From positions 62,001 through 126,000 of the forward strand of contig NW_026943146.1 in the NCBI RefSeq assembly GCF_024139115.2: 64,000 bases of DNA. Direction: 5' to 3'. The notes below the pieces were generated by a model. It saw only the letters and a list, made by a program, of their open reading frames with translations, was not told the DNA's origin and did no database searches. This document shows positions 33,101 through 44,299 of this stretch, one piece after another. Each line of letters starts with the position of its first letter. Position 1 is the stretch's first letter. The translations under genes were made by a program, and so were the position numbers. Source of the DNA: Armigeres subalbatus. Taxonomy: Eukaryota; Arthropoda; Insecta; Diptera; Culicidae.

Positions 33101-33885
33101 AGATCATTAAAATTACTGAAAGCTTTACTTATGATTGTTTTCAGCTCATACTGACGATAACAGCTGTTCTCATATGCCAAGGGCACACAGACAACAGCTT
33201 AGTTCGTTGAGCTGATTGTATGTAAGACTATGGGTCTGTAAAATTTAATCTGAAATACATATCTTTGTGCATTTTAGAAAGGTGCACAGGATTCTTCTAA
33301 GCATTCATTTTCTAATTTTGACTTAGCTCAATACTATAAAATCACGCAGACAATACAATATGAAGTATGCTTCTCTTAAGTGAACTAAGGTTTTAAACGA
33401 AATTTGAATCCGTATATGAAAAATCCCACAATTTCTATATTTTTTTATACTTACTGATATAAAATTGATCATATTTGGGAGCACACGCTCCACGATAAAT
33501 TCTTTAGAAAGCGGCACAAATTCTGGGGTATTGCCATATCGTCAATGGTATATGCGGCGAAAATGCGGTGATTTATCACATAAAGCCTCTTCTTTTATTA
33601 TAACTCTATTGGTCGCAAAACAGCTGTTTGACTTCGAAAAAGTGAAATCACAATTGCGTATATAATGTAAAACCAATTTAATAAAAATTCCGCGGAAAAA
33701 AAATTAAAATTTCGTTTCGTTCCGAAAAATTTCGAAATAAATGAACCTTGATTTCGTATCGTTTCGAAGTCTCGAAAGTAAATCTATATTTCGTTCCGTT
33801 TCGATCCGAATCAACATAGACATTTTAAATTTCGTTTCGTTTCGTTCCGTTAGGAAAAAGTGTGTTATCGCATACCCTTACGTAT
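30118..33885. repeat. TTTCG-rich element ends bracketing a nested hAT-like insertion
   Basis: Blocks of TTTCGTTTCGTTCCG and its complement fill 30125-30330 and 33680-33860, oriented towards each other, with a GCATATGCGGTATTTCG-like left edge and a GTTATCGCATACCCTTAC right edge that are loosely complementary. I read them as the two ends of one ~3.8-kb element, heavily diverged. A second element (30808-32631) lies inside. No transposase is visible. Confidence 0.4.
30808..32631. mobile_element. Element with CAGGGTGTCTACT inverted ends, hAT-like
   Basis: CAGGGTGTCTACT at 30808 and its complement AGTAGACACCCTG at 32618 form 13-bp ends of a kind common in hAT transposons. A TTCCAGGTTTTCCAGGG repeat precedes the right end and a CCAGGTGTTTTC repeat follows the left. 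The interior (31.0-32.4 kb) is made of loose GGAATTTCTTCAGGAAT-type words and codes for nothing. A clean 8-bp target duplication is not visible; GTTTTC occurs near both edges. It contains a foreign block at ~31460-31800. Confidence 0.6.
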
Positions 33886-34690
33886 AATAACGTATAGGGT
33901 GAGTGCACCCAGTTATGGCTGTAGTTAGTCATAATCTCACGATAAAATCGATTTCCACGATATTTGCTTAATAAACAGTTGATGTTTGGCCGAATGACTT
34001 GCGTGTTTGGAGAACAGCTCAGAAAAGTTAAGATTTTTTGGAACACAGTGCACGCCATATGGCGTGTGTTAAGCACAACGCAAGTTTTTGCTGGGACAAC
34101 AATGGATCGTAGAATGAGTTATCAGTTGATCCAGAATTATCATGCTAAGTTTTGACAAGGCAAGTAGTTTGATCATTTATTCAAATTCATTTGACTTTTA
34201 AAAAGCTGAACATGTTTAACTTTCTCCTAGTTCAAGTGAATTGAACAGAAGAGTTTAGACGTTCAAGTCAAGCGATTTGCTCAATCCACTTGCGTAATCT
34301 AAACTTAGTATGTAATTACCAAAGGCTCACCTGTTCACATGACAACCATCTAGTGTCTCAGCCTTGACAGGACAGTCCCATATGTAATGAGTTTTCATAT
34401 TTTTTTTATCCTTTTATCTTTAAGGCATTGTTCTAAAATTGTGTTTATCTCTTCACTGTGGATCTACAGTAGGTCACTAAATGTATCTTGCAGATGAAAT
34501 CTGGAAATTTAAAGGATTTTGAGGTCAAATAAACATCAAAGTGCAGTGCCCTCAAGAATCACACCACTCACTAGATTTCGAATAATTTGGAAGCAGAGAG
34601 GTTAGTTATGCTTCGATAGTTTTTAACGTTACGACGGTCGTTTTGTATACCGGCATCACTACTGATTGTTTCTATACGTAAGGAAGGGGT
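33886..34690. other. AT-rich non-coding stretch
   Basis: No recognised gene or repeat. Frames up to 83 codons overlap on opposite strands without domain features. Confidence 0.5.
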
Positions 34691-34693
34691 CTC

Positions 34694-34975
34694 CAATGGC
34701 CTAGCGAGCAAAGGCGAAGGATTGCCAATACCGAGTAAAAATTATGGTTTTATAACGCTCTTGGAGACATCGAATTACTCTTCAAGTGTGCTATAAAACC
34801 ACAATAAATCCATCGATGTTATTAGGGATCCGGAGATGGCGAGTTCGATTCCTGATTCGGTCTAGGATGTTTTCGGGTTGGAAACTTTCTCGACACCCTG
34901 GGCATACGTACTTGTTCCAGTTGGAATGTAGAGCCATTGAAGATGAGGAAGAAGAAGAACGTGAGTAAATTTTCC
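34694..34975 (+). mobile_element. tRNA-related SINE, second family, copy 2, with nested insertion
   Basis: Head (GCCTAGCGAGCAAAGGCGAA), B box (GAGTTCGATTCCTGA), body (CTAGGATGTTTTCGGG) and GAAGAAGAA tail match the copy at 19812-20070. About 90 bp of foreign DNA separates the A-box part (to ~34735) from the B-box part (from ~34828), splitting the internal promoter. The insertion is described next. Confidence 0.65.
34741..34805. mobile_element. Micro-MITE nested in the SINE promoter
   Basis: ATTATGGTTTTATA (34741-34754) and TATAAAACCACAAT (34792-34805) are inverted copies with one mismatch around a 37-nt centre. Its position between the A and B boxes of the SINE shows that it arrived later and would disrupt RNA polymerase III transcription. 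Confidence 0.6.
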
Positions 34976-35005
34976 TTCAGCGAATGTGGCACAAGGGTTA
35001 AGCCC

Positions 35006-35136
35006 TCAGTCCACTGTTTGTCATAATGACAAATATTTGTCAAGTTGATCCGGACATCTACCAAACCGACTAGAAATCGACATCCATGTCAGGCTGACTT
35101 GACAAATATTTGTCATTATGACAAACAGTGTACTGA
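35006..35136. mobile_element. 131-bp MITE with 39-bp arms
   Basis: The left arm starts TCAGTCCACTGTTTGTC and the right arm ends GACAAACAGTGTACTGA; they match inverted over ~39 bp with one mismatch. Each arm itself contains palindromes (TGTCATAATGACA and TGACAAATATTTGTCA), so several alternative folds are possible. The interior is ~53 bp. No clear target duplication. It lies 30 bp after a SINE. Confidence 0.85.
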
Positions 35137-35139
35137 TAG

Positions 35140-35730
35140 CTTTATGTAAGAGATCTTACGCAGCGACGAAATATTACGGCTGGAATGTCGTCTGGTCCAT
35201 GGGAGCATGAATCGCTGGTGGCGATGAAGGCATACTTGATGCTGGTCCACTTGTCTTCCACGTTGCCATCTTCCGGAATATCTGCAGGACGCGTCTCCAG
35301 TTCTTCAGCGAAGGAGCGTTTCACCGTGGCAATGGGCAGGCGTATTTCGTGATTTCGTGATGATCGGCACTAGGTTTATTCCTATTATTATTTATATTTT
35401 TTCTTTTCTGTTAAGTCGTCACGGGAAACCCACGTGATCTTCTGAACCTGTCGATGATGGAGGAGCGATCCGATATCACCACAGAATTCAGCGAACAGTT
35501 TTCATTTTTCGCTCATTTCTCCGAGACCATGGCGTCCCATAATGCGCTCATGGTTCGAGATGTCGGATCCGATCTTCGCATTGAAGTCGCCCATACAGAT
35601 CTTGATATCACATATCACCCTTGGGAACCCTATCTACGACGGTATTGAGTTGGCTGTAGAAGTTCTCTTTGTCTTGCAGATCGGCAGCATCGGTTGGCGC
35701 ATTCAAATTCACTCACGTTTCCAAGGGCAC
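35140..35730 (-). pseudogene. Decayed AP endonuclease region of a second non-LTR element
   Basis: On the minus strand, pieces in several frames follow the order of a non-LTR endonuclease and its C-terminal linker. NAPTDAADLQDKENFYSQL lies near 35690, VVDRVPKGD near 35630 and AEFCGD near 35490. HRQVQKITWVSRDDL is near 35440, then a gap, then SFAEELETRPADIPEDGN and VEDKWTSIKYAF at 35230-35320. The words differ from the RTE copies here, so this is another family, similar to proteins often mis-annotated as craniofacial development protein 2-like. Frameshifts and an internal deletion (~35345-35420) make it inactive. No reverse transcriptase remains. Confidence 0.6.
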
Positions 35731-36600
35731 ATCACTCGATATGAAAACAACGCACAACATGTCATTTTTATTATTCCACGCAGCGAAGCTGAAATAATAA
35801 AAACAAAAGTTCTCCGCTTTTGCCTTGGGCTCGTTAATAAAGACCAAAAAAAGTCCGAAGTAATAGTAGCACTGAAAACGTCAGTGAATTTGATTTTGAA
35901 TTCTGTGATGCTCGTCCTTAATAATATTTATTGCTGATTCAATACTATTTTCACTGCCTACGATCACATATTTGCCACAATCGACAAAAGTAGGCATGGG
36001 AGAAATGGAAGGATAATGTTTGAGATGCATGAGTATGGAAATCTGAATGATTTTGTAAAAATAGTTAAAAATTACATAAAAACTTTTTCCAGTTGATTTC
36101 TTTGGTAGCAACATTTACATACTTGGTATTTGAGTACAAATTAATTGCGTAAATTTTTGTTTGATACACAAGACATAAAGCCGACAACATTCTCCAATGT
36201 TATTATTATGCGGTCACTTTGCTCAATGCACAATAAGACAGTCCCATATAACGGAGTGGCCAAAACTACCAAAAGGCTAATTTTCGATTTGGGCGTATAA
36301 AATGTGATGAATAGCTAAAACCTATATTTTTATAATACGGGCAGATTTTATTTTTCTAGATTTTTTAGAAAGGGATGAAGGTCGTTCCCACTGGCCCCTC
36401 CTAGAAATGACATTTTTATGTTTTTTTTAGGAAAACGGCCAAGTCGACAAGTCGACAAGTCGAGTCAAGTGCGAGACACTGAAGACGACCACACAGTTGT
36501 GGTCGAAATACGTATCTACAAAGATATCAAAATAATTGGTGGAATTAAATGGAGAGTACTTAACTCGTCTTAGACGGTTGATAAAAATAGCATTGATTGG
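35731..36600. other. AT-rich non-coding stretch
   Basis: No credible gene. A CAAGTCGACAAGTCGA direct repeat occurs at ~36440-36465. Otherwise featureless. Confidence 0.5.
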
Positions 36601-37797
36601 TAGGGAAGGATGTTCGGTTGTGGGCATCGTTCGGTTATGGGCACCCCTATGTATCTTTTGACAGATAAGAGATGCTGTCATTCTGACAACCGTCATTTGT
36701 TTGCTATAATAGCATGATGTTTTGTGCTCAATATCAAACCGGATGAGCATCACTACTTTGAACTAGAAACAAATGAATTTTTTGTACAAGAAAAACAACA
36801 CGAAAGTTTTTTTTTTGCCTTTTTCAAAGTGTCATAAATTGAAGTGATTTAACTCAAAAAGTGAGTTCTAATGCGTATTTACACAGTAAATTTAATCTAT
36901 TTTGAGGCCCAATGTCGATTGCCATCAAAACTTCAGCGCGAATTTTTTTTCACTTTCCAAAAAGGCTGCGAAATTCGGTTGTGGGCACCCTCATTTCATT
37001 GATAAATCATTCAATATCGTTTTACTTGTCCCTTAACTTATTTTTAATAAGCATTTATAATTGTTTTAACATAATTGTTCGAAATAATGAGTTTGTTTAA
37101 TATTTTTGTTCTTTGGGCATGTCTAGTTTTTATACACACACTTTTTGGAACAAAGCGACCGATTTGTTTGCAACAAGTTGCATTCGACGGGGAATGCTTT
37201 CCCATTGTTTCCTAATGAAAATTGGACAGATCGGATTATGGGATCAAAGTATATGGCCAAAATATTATTGTTTGAAATGAACGAAAAAGGCACTATTGCC
37301 GCTAGTGTGATTAATCAGGATTTTTAAACTGTGATGCATACCAATAAAACGTAAATCAATGAAAAATGGAAACCCATTTAAGTGAAGTGCTATTTTAGAC
37401 CTTTCTTATGTGATTTTTTCCATCATCCTCCTTAGTGCATCACTGCTAGGTGAATTGATTTAAGTTTTTTAGCGTCTCCTGGCTTTTAGAATGAATGAAC
37501 TATTCCTTGTCTTTAAATCTGAGTGGTTTTTATTCATGCTTCTTTATTTTTAGCTAAGTTTTCAAGGGTGCCCACAACAGAACCACAAAATGAAAATGGC
37601 CAAAAATGTCAAATTTTCTAAATTGCCGAATTTTTTTTCCAAATCTATGAAATCATACTAATTTCTTTGCTAGTAGTAAGGTTATACGTTTAGCTTTCGA
37701 TTGCTATGGAAATGTTATGTCGACATCGATCGATCAACCAGGGCCAAAGTTATGGACTAAACAAAAAAGGGTGCCCACAACCGAACCTCCTCCCCTA
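36601..37797. mobile_element. 1.2-kb TIR element with TA-flanked ends
   Basis: TAGGGAAGGATGTTCGGTTG followed by TGGGCA at the left is matched inverted at the right end (TGCCCACAACCGAACC then TCCTCCCCTA), 24 of 26 positions. The word TTCGGTTGTGGGCAC also recurs inside near 36975, and inverted near 37567, so the ends carry subterminal copies. TA at both tips fits a TA target duplication. No transposase frame. A single satellite unit lies inside at 37140-37322. Confidence 0.75.
37140..37322 (+). repeat. Single solitary unit of the ~166-bp satellite
   Basis: ACCGATTTGTTTGCAACAAG, CATTCGACGGGGAATG, CCCATTGTTTCC, GACAGATCGGATTATGGGAT and TATGGCCAAAAT follow in the order seen in the 45-50 kb array. 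It is followed by the family's right end (AAAAAGGCACTATTGCCGCT then a GATTAATCAGG). This shows that the unit exists outside arrays as part of a dispersed element with defined ends. Confidence 0.75.
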
Positions 37798-37829
37798 AAT
37801 ATATTCCTTTTTCCACAATAATTTATATT

Positions 37830-38137
37830 CATAACAAGTTTTGCCGTTGAATGCAATTTTTTTTTCATACGAATGGGTTAAAGACAAGTGCTTAAAGATA
37901 GTTGATAATTTTGTATGTGTTTCGCGCACCCACATACATACAAACACTCCTAATTTTTGAATCTATTTCCACAAATTTCATGCGATCAAAATGGTATGAA
38001 TTACACAGTTGGTGCAAAATTGACTGTTTTTGATAGCCCATTTTAATTGAATGTATTTTGAACATTTAAACTGGTTTTACACTTATTCAAACGTGCACTA
38101 TCGATTTTTCCCTTTTCCGCTTCTCCCCGTGTACCTT
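37830..38137 (-). repeat. Reverse-orientation fragment of the 17.8-kb TIR element family
   Basis: The reverse complement aligns with 17781-17960 (GTGCACTATCGAT, GGTTTTACACTTATTCAAAC, CAAAATTGACTGTTTTTGA) and with the module part near 18300-18430 (CACATACATACAAAC, GCATTCAACGGC). The terminal GTGTACCTTA end is present near 38128. It has no coding capacity. Confidence 0.65.
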
Positions 38138-40584
38138 ATTTGTGGAAATTTTATATTTATTTGTTGCTCATTCTTTATTGGCAATTTTCTATTTTTTTAT
38201 GGAAAATTTCTAATTCTTCATGGAAGTTTTATTTTACTGCCATAATATTTACATCAACTTAATTTAGGTACCCACTAGAATCCGCAGCAAGGGCATCATG
38301 TTTCAATACTAATTACAATCTTCAATTTGCTTTGTCCTCTGACGTTGCGAAAAATACAGCTGAGAATCACTTATCCCGTTAGTACTCGAACACGAGTGGG
38401 TATCCGACGCAGAGAGTCTGATTCTCTGTCAGTAAACTCTTATAACGATGCCTTTACCCTTGTCTAGCTGGTGTAGAGTATACGCCAAGTTGAGATGGAA
38501 CCGGTGTCCTGAAGATGTAATTAGCTGTGCATTCTTCTTTCAGTATGAGCACTTAGGAGTTTTTATTATATTGATCCCCGAAGCTAAACAAGAGAACAAT
38601 TTTTTGAAACTAGTTCATACACATCTGTACAGTTAAAACGTAATTCAACCTAATGCTTATGACCACAGGCTATACGGCTCACAAACTTCCCGGTAGAGCG
38701 TTGATTCCAAGTGCAATAAATATTCCATGATGTGAAATTGTTTATGAGTTAAAACCAATAATATTAATAGGTATCTGCAGACATATAAACGAATGTCAAC
38801 CGTATATAATTAACTGGAGATCGAATCAAGATCGAGCATACGTACATACGTATATAAATGCGTATTTCAGATAAATGAGCTAAATCGAATGAAGCAATTG
38901 CGAAAGTCAAACTGGTTTCCATTATTATTGAAAGCATTCATCAGTATCTTGTAGTAGTCTTGTGTGTGTACAAGACACAAATGTATGCAAGTAAGCTCCA
39001 AATTAATAATAATGGAAATGCGAATTAGAATACTTTATTGGCGAACCGGACATGTTATCAAGAAGAACGTGGAGTCAAGAAATGAAACGCATTCAAAAAC
39101 ATTGGTATAATCCAATGCTCAACCAATCTCATTCAATCAACAAATGGAAAAGCTTCCGATAATCTTCATATGCTGATAGATTTGAAAACCTGGATCTCAA
39201 AAACCTTTCAATATTAATAGAATGAATATTTTCCCAACGTCCTTGGTGTGGTACGCTTTCAGCCTTGTATTAGAAGTCAGCAACCACAAAGCACTCCATT
39301 TTACTGTGTAGATAGTGAGAACAAGCATATCCTGAATGCTCGTCGATTGGAAACTATAACAAATAAAATAAATGGAGAGGCCCACTTTGCGTCACAAACG
39401 GGAGACGTTAATATTGAATAAACTGAAAAAACAATTTTTCTAAAGTAATAATTTCGGTAAACATTTATGTTCAGGGATAAATTGTCCTAATTGGCGGTCA
39501 AACGGTGAACCCGTTTGATGGTGAAGCATGCTATTTACCAAGGTTTTTAAACCTATGACGGGAAATAGACTAGGGACGAATACTTCTGCCGATGCCCCAT
39601 AGAACCACAGACGGCCGTTTTAAGAGGCGATCCCTGCTTCTGAATGCCGTTTCCTGGTTCCAGAGCCAGGCTATAAGTTGAAGCATGAAAAAAGTGGCAA
39701 TAAAAATAGAAAAGAAATTTTAAAATCTTATAGAAAAACAGTACATTAATAATAAAACAACACCCAAAATAATTCACCTAACAGCGATTGTGCCTTTCTC
39801 GTGTATTATAAAATGTAACGAGAAAAGCACACAAGAGAGGTCAAAATTGCATTTAAAATTTAGTTATTTCCACCAATTTATTTGCATTAATTTGAATCCA
39901 TTGCAGCAGCTTTTAAAACATATTAAGGCCTGTGGATGATCCTTCACGAATTCCTGGAGAACAATATGCGGACTTCCCGACTAGAAGGTCATATCAAAAC
40001 TATATCAACATTTTTATTATGTTATACTAAATTTGTATATCAAAACTTGTTTGAAACATGGTGCAGGATGTTGTTAAAATATCTAAATTTCTATCAACAA
40101 TTACACTGCTAGAAACAAAATACTATCAAAATTTGTTGCAATTTTACCATTGAAATAACATATGTTGTTAGAAATTATTAACAGAATCATATGCAAAATA
40201 TATTGTTTACTTTGCAGGTCGTAATAAGTCTCCAGAAATTTTTGTTTTTGTCTGAACAAGAATATTTTTCAAGAATATGAAATTAACAACATTACAAATT
40301 AGGCAACCTTTTCATATAATATCAGCGTTGTGTTTAGTGCTCTCTGTTTTAAATACGGTTCAGGATGTTGTTAAAATAACTAAATTTTCTAACAAAAGAA
40401 TGAAACATAACTAATTCTGTCAATATTTTTTTGAGAAAAAATGTGATAATAATTCATTCTAACTCGATTATATCAACTGTGTGGTCGTCTTCAACTGTTG
40501 GGCAATTTAGTGTTGAGTATTTTTTAAATCATAGTATGATAAACTCCTGCTACAACATTTGAAATATAATGGCTACTAAGAACT
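38138..40584. other. AT-rich non-coding stretch
   Basis: No gene is supported. A 41-bp inverted repeat at 39791-39831 (TGCCTTTCTCGT..ACGAGAAAAGCA) is a minimal version of the satellite-module end. A direct repeat around CAGGATGTTGTTAAAATA occurs near 40064 and 40365. The block 39480-39660 is GC-balanced but codes for nothing I recognise. Confidence 0.5.
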
Positions 40585-40597
40585 AGATTGTTTTAAA

Positions 40598-43115
40598 TTA
40601 TTATTATTTATTCAGACTAAGGCCGAAGTGGGCTGTGCGGTATATAAGAGTCTTCTCCATTCGGCTCGGTCCAGGGCTACACGTTGACGGCTCCACGTCC
40701 TGGGCTCCACGCAGTATACGGAGGGTCCGCAAGTCATCTTCCACCTGATCGATCCACCTTGCCCGCTGCGCACCTCGCCTTCTTGTGCCCGTCGGATCGT
40801 TGTCGAGAACCCTTTTCACCGGGTTACTGTCCGACATTTCTGGCTACGTGCCTGGCCCACCGCAGTCGTCCGATTTTCGCGGTGTGAACGATGGATGGTT
40901 CTCCCAACAGCTGATGCAACTCGTGGTTCATTCGCCTCCTCCACGTACCGTCCGCCATCTGCACCCCACCATAGATGGTACGCAACACTGTCCTTTCGAA
41001 AGCTCCGAGTGCGCGTTGGTCCTCCACGAGCATCGTCCAGGTCTCGTGTCCTCAAACTCCCTTGCAGTTGGTGCTAGTCGACGGCATAAAATTTGGAAGA
41101 GTACCTTGTAGGCGGCGTTCAGCAAAGTGATTGCGCGGTAGTTGCTACAATCCAGCTTATCGCCCTTTTTGTAGATGGGACACACGACACCTTCCATCCA
41201 CTCCTGCGGCAAAACTTCCTCCTCCCAAATCTTGGTAATGACCCACTGCAGCGCTCTAGCCAGTGCCTCACCACCGTGTTTAAATAGCTCTCCTGGTAGT
41301 TGATCAACCCCAGGGGCTTTGTAGTTCTTCAGCCGGCCAATCTCCTCCTGGATTTCCTGGAGATTCGGAGCCGGTAAGATTATGTCCTGCGCGCGTTCTC
41401 CCAGGTCCATCACCATACCGCCATCTTCGTCTGCCACATCGCCATTCAGATGTTCTTCGTAGTGCTGCCGCCACCTTTGGATCACCTCACGCTCGTTCGT
41501 AAGAAGGTTCCCGTTTATGTCCTTACACATATCAGGCTGTAGCACGTGGCCCTTACGTGAACGGTTTAACTTCTCATAGCACTTTCGTGCGTTATTAGCG
41601 CGGTACAGTTGCTCCATCTCTTCACGGTCTCGATCTTCCTGCTGGCGCTTTTTCCTCCGGAAAATCGAGTTTTGTCTGTTCCGCGCCTGTTTGTATCGTT
41701 CCTCGTTCGCCCTCGTGCGGTGTTGCAGCAATCTCGCCCATGCTGCATTCTTCTCTTCCACTAACTGCTCACATTCGCCGTCATACCAGTCGTTTCTCTG
41801 ATCCGGGGGCACCGTGCCAAGTGCAGCGGTTGCGGTGCTACCAATGGCGGATCGAATATCTCTCCAGCCATCTTCAAGAGACGCTGCGCCTAGCTGCTTT
41901 TCCGTTGGGAGTGCCACTTCCAGCTGCTGCGCGTATTCCTGGGCTAGTCTAGCGTCTTGTAGCCGCCCAATGTTAAGCCGCGGTGTCCGACTTCGACGCA
42001 TGTTGTACACCGTCGAGAGTTTTGAGCGCAGGCATACTGCAACGAGGTAGTGGTCGAATTCAATATTCGCACTGCGGTAAGTGCGGACGTTCGTGATGTC
42101 GGAGAAGAATTTACCGTCGATTAGAACGTGGTCGATTTGGTTTTCCGTTTCTTGGTTAGGTGATTTCCATGTGGCCTTGTGGATATTTTTGCGGGGAAAG
42201 AAGGTGCTTCGGACTAACATTCCGCGGGAGGCTGCGAAGTTTATGCATCGTTGGCCGTTGTCATTCGATACGGTGTGCAGACTATCTGGTCCAATGACCT
42301 GTCTATACATTTCCTCCCTTCCTACCTGTGCGTTAATGTCACCGATGACGAATTTGACGTCCCGCAGTAGGCATCCATCGTATGTCTGCTCCAGCTGTGC
42401 GTAGAACGCTTCTTTCTCGTCGTCGGGTCTCCCTTCGAGTGGGCAGTGCACGTTGATGATGCTATAGTTGAAGAAACGGCCTTTAATCCTCAGCTTGCAC
42501 ATCCTTGCGTTGATTGGCTGCAACTCAATCACGCGTTGGCGCATCTTACCCAGCACTATGAAGCCGGTTCCCAGCTCGTTGGTGGTGCCACAGCTTTGGT
42601 AGAAGGTAGCCGCTCGATGTCCACTTTTCCACACTTTCTGTCCTGTCCAGCAATTCTCCTGCAGCGCCACGACGTCAAAGTTGCGGGGATGTAATTCATC
42701 GTGGATCATCCTGTCGCAACCTGCGAAATCTAGCGACTTGCAATTCCATGTTCCAAGCTTCCAATCGTGATCTTGTATTCGTCGCCTAGGTCTTTGCCGA
42801 TTATATCGAGTCGCATTATCTCTTATATTGTTCGTAATGATTGGTTTTCCAGGCAGCTTATTGGGCTTGCGCAAACCTCCTGTCTCTTCGGAGGGCCGTC
42901 GTGTCAGGGCTGTTTAGCGTCCCACCTAACACCAGGACTTGGGCTTGTGCGCTTTGAGCGGCACACGGTCGCTTTGGTGGGGCCTACTTGCGGATACATG
43001 CAGCTTTTTAACAGGGCCCACTGTCAAACCCCACCACATCCTAGACAAGCCCCACAACTCGCAGATGGCCTGGGGAGGGATCGTCAAGTCCTTGGACATA
43101 GTCCCTGCTGCCCAC
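40598..43115 (-). mobile_element. RTE-type non-LTR retrotransposon, copy 2, internally deleted
   Basis: AGATTGTTTTAAA stands at 40585-40597 and again at 43116-43128, a 13-bp target duplication that sets both ends. On the minus strand the element begins GTGGGCAGCAGGGACTATG and ends in an AATAATAAT tail, as RTE elements do. It is 2518 bp against a full length of over 3 kb. Leader, endonuclease and the start of the reverse transcriptase are intact, then about 1 kb is missing near 41050 before the C-terminal block (VEDQRALGAFERTVLR). The deletion removes the catalytic YxDD box, so the copy cannot move itself. The uninterrupted endonuclease frame implies that insertion was fairly recent. Confidence 0.93.
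40928..42874 (-). pseudogene. Endonuclease-reverse transcriptase ORF of RTE copy 2, truncated in RT
   Basis: The 648-codon frame encodes an AP-type endonuclease that nicks target DNA, plus the first part of a reverse transcriptase. Visible active-site blocks: LGTWNCKSL (~residue 40), VALQENCW (~70), IGDINAQVG (~157), NQIDHVLIDGK (~222) and FDHYLVAV (~255). A basic, coiled region around QNSIFRRKKRQQEDRDREEM (~400) links to the reverse transcriptase boxes YKAPGVDQLPGE (~530) and NYRAITLLNAAYKVL (~585). After LAPTAREFE the frame crosses the deletion junction (~41050) and reads the C-terminal block in the wrong frame, so the last ~45 residues are meaningless. The frame is open upstream of its first in-frame ATG; the true start is unclear. 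The endonuclease may still be functional if translated. Confidence 0.9.
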
Positions 43116-43191
43116 AGATTGTTTTAAAATAAGTTGTAAATATCACAATATGTTAAAATTGTGTTCAGTTTTTGTTATGCTGTCCTAGTTG

Positions 43192-43262
43192 GGTTACCAT
43201 CTATTTATTGATTTCAAAACAGCGTACGATTCAGTACAAAAGAATGAGCCCAGAAACTGATT
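43192..43262 (+). pseudogene. Reverse transcriptase fragment (LFIDFKTAYDS box)
   Basis: The plus strand reads HLFIDFKTAYDSVQKNEPRN and then a stop. LFIDFKxAYDS is the conserved first catalytic box of non-LTR reverse transcriptases. Only this ~70-bp piece remains, 64 bp beyond the target duplication of RTE copy 2 and in opposite orientation, so it is from a separate, older element. Confidence 0.65.
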
Positions 43263-44147
43263 GAGGGGCGCGCCTTTGATAGTTGCGACCTCTCGAAGGG
43301 TATAAATAGCGGTACCTCAATCTAAAGGGGCCTCACATTAAGTTTGAGAAATATCTGAATGAAAAACGACTACTTCATTTCTTCTCAACAGAAATGGAGC
43401 AGAAAGGCATGCACTGAACAAATGACACGGGTATACTACAAAAGTTCAATGTAATGGACGCAGTGGTTCATCCCGAAAAAAAAATGAGCCAGTCAATATC
43501 TGAATGTAGTTTTCTGGCGAAACTGATTAGGCTGATCACGTATCAGCCTAATCGACAGGTATAATCTTGAAGTTTACATAGTTGTTTCAAATAATATTAA
43601 CTCGGGCAGTGTTCTGTTATTAAACCTCAGAAGGTATTTAAATCTGTTTAGATCGAATACTTATAGATTGTCTTGCTGTTATTGTTTTTTTTTTTAGATT
43701 TCATCAATCACATTTTTCTCAGTTCTTTAGTTCCATTTTATAATTGCAGCTAACTTAAACAGTTTAATACATTAAAAACAACAATGATAGTTGTTACTTT
43801 TAATTCTGCTGAGTTATTAACGAAAGAAAAAAATCGATGCAGAGAAATCGATTGATAGAGTTACGCCCCTATACAATGCGCGAGATTTCTCATTCTTCTA
43901 TTTTATTTCTTTCTTTTCTCTTCTTCCTTCTTTCTTATTCCATCTTACCTTTCTTCTACCTTTTTCCTTCTACCTTCTTCCTTCTACCTTCTTTCTAAGT
44001 ATAACTTTCTTTTTTTTACCTTCTTCTTTTTTCCTTCTTCCTTCTACCTTCTTACCATACTGCAGTATAAGTGTTGTGCAAGAGAAAGAAGCATTATAAA
44101 TGCTACACAAATACAGGCCAGGTACTACGCAATTTTCACTGCTAATC
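43263..44147. other. Non-coding stretch with polypyrimidine tract
   Basis: The segment 43900-44055 is a TTCCTTCTACCTTC-type CT tract that explains the K/E-rich frame on the minus strand. A short palindrome, TAGGCTGATCACGTATCAGCCTA, lies at 43529-43551. No gene. Confidence 0.5.
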
Positions 44148-44164
44148 ATCAGTATTGAAGGTGG

Positions 44165-44262
44165 TAGGTCATTTGGCATAAAGCCGTTTGACATAACGTC
44201 GTTTGGCATAATGCCGTTTGGCATAAAGGTTGTTTGGCATAATGGTCATTTGGCATAATGGT
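44165..44262 (-). repeat. TTATGCCAAACGAC minisatellite, array 1
   Basis: Six to seven irregular copies of CGTTTGGCATAA spaced 13-17 bp, the complement of the array at 58122-58211. Both are next to an ATCAGTATTGAAG word, so they probably come from one element family. Confidence 0.8.
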
Positions 44263-44299
44263 TGTGTAATCATCAAATGAAGTTATTTCTGCATCAGAT

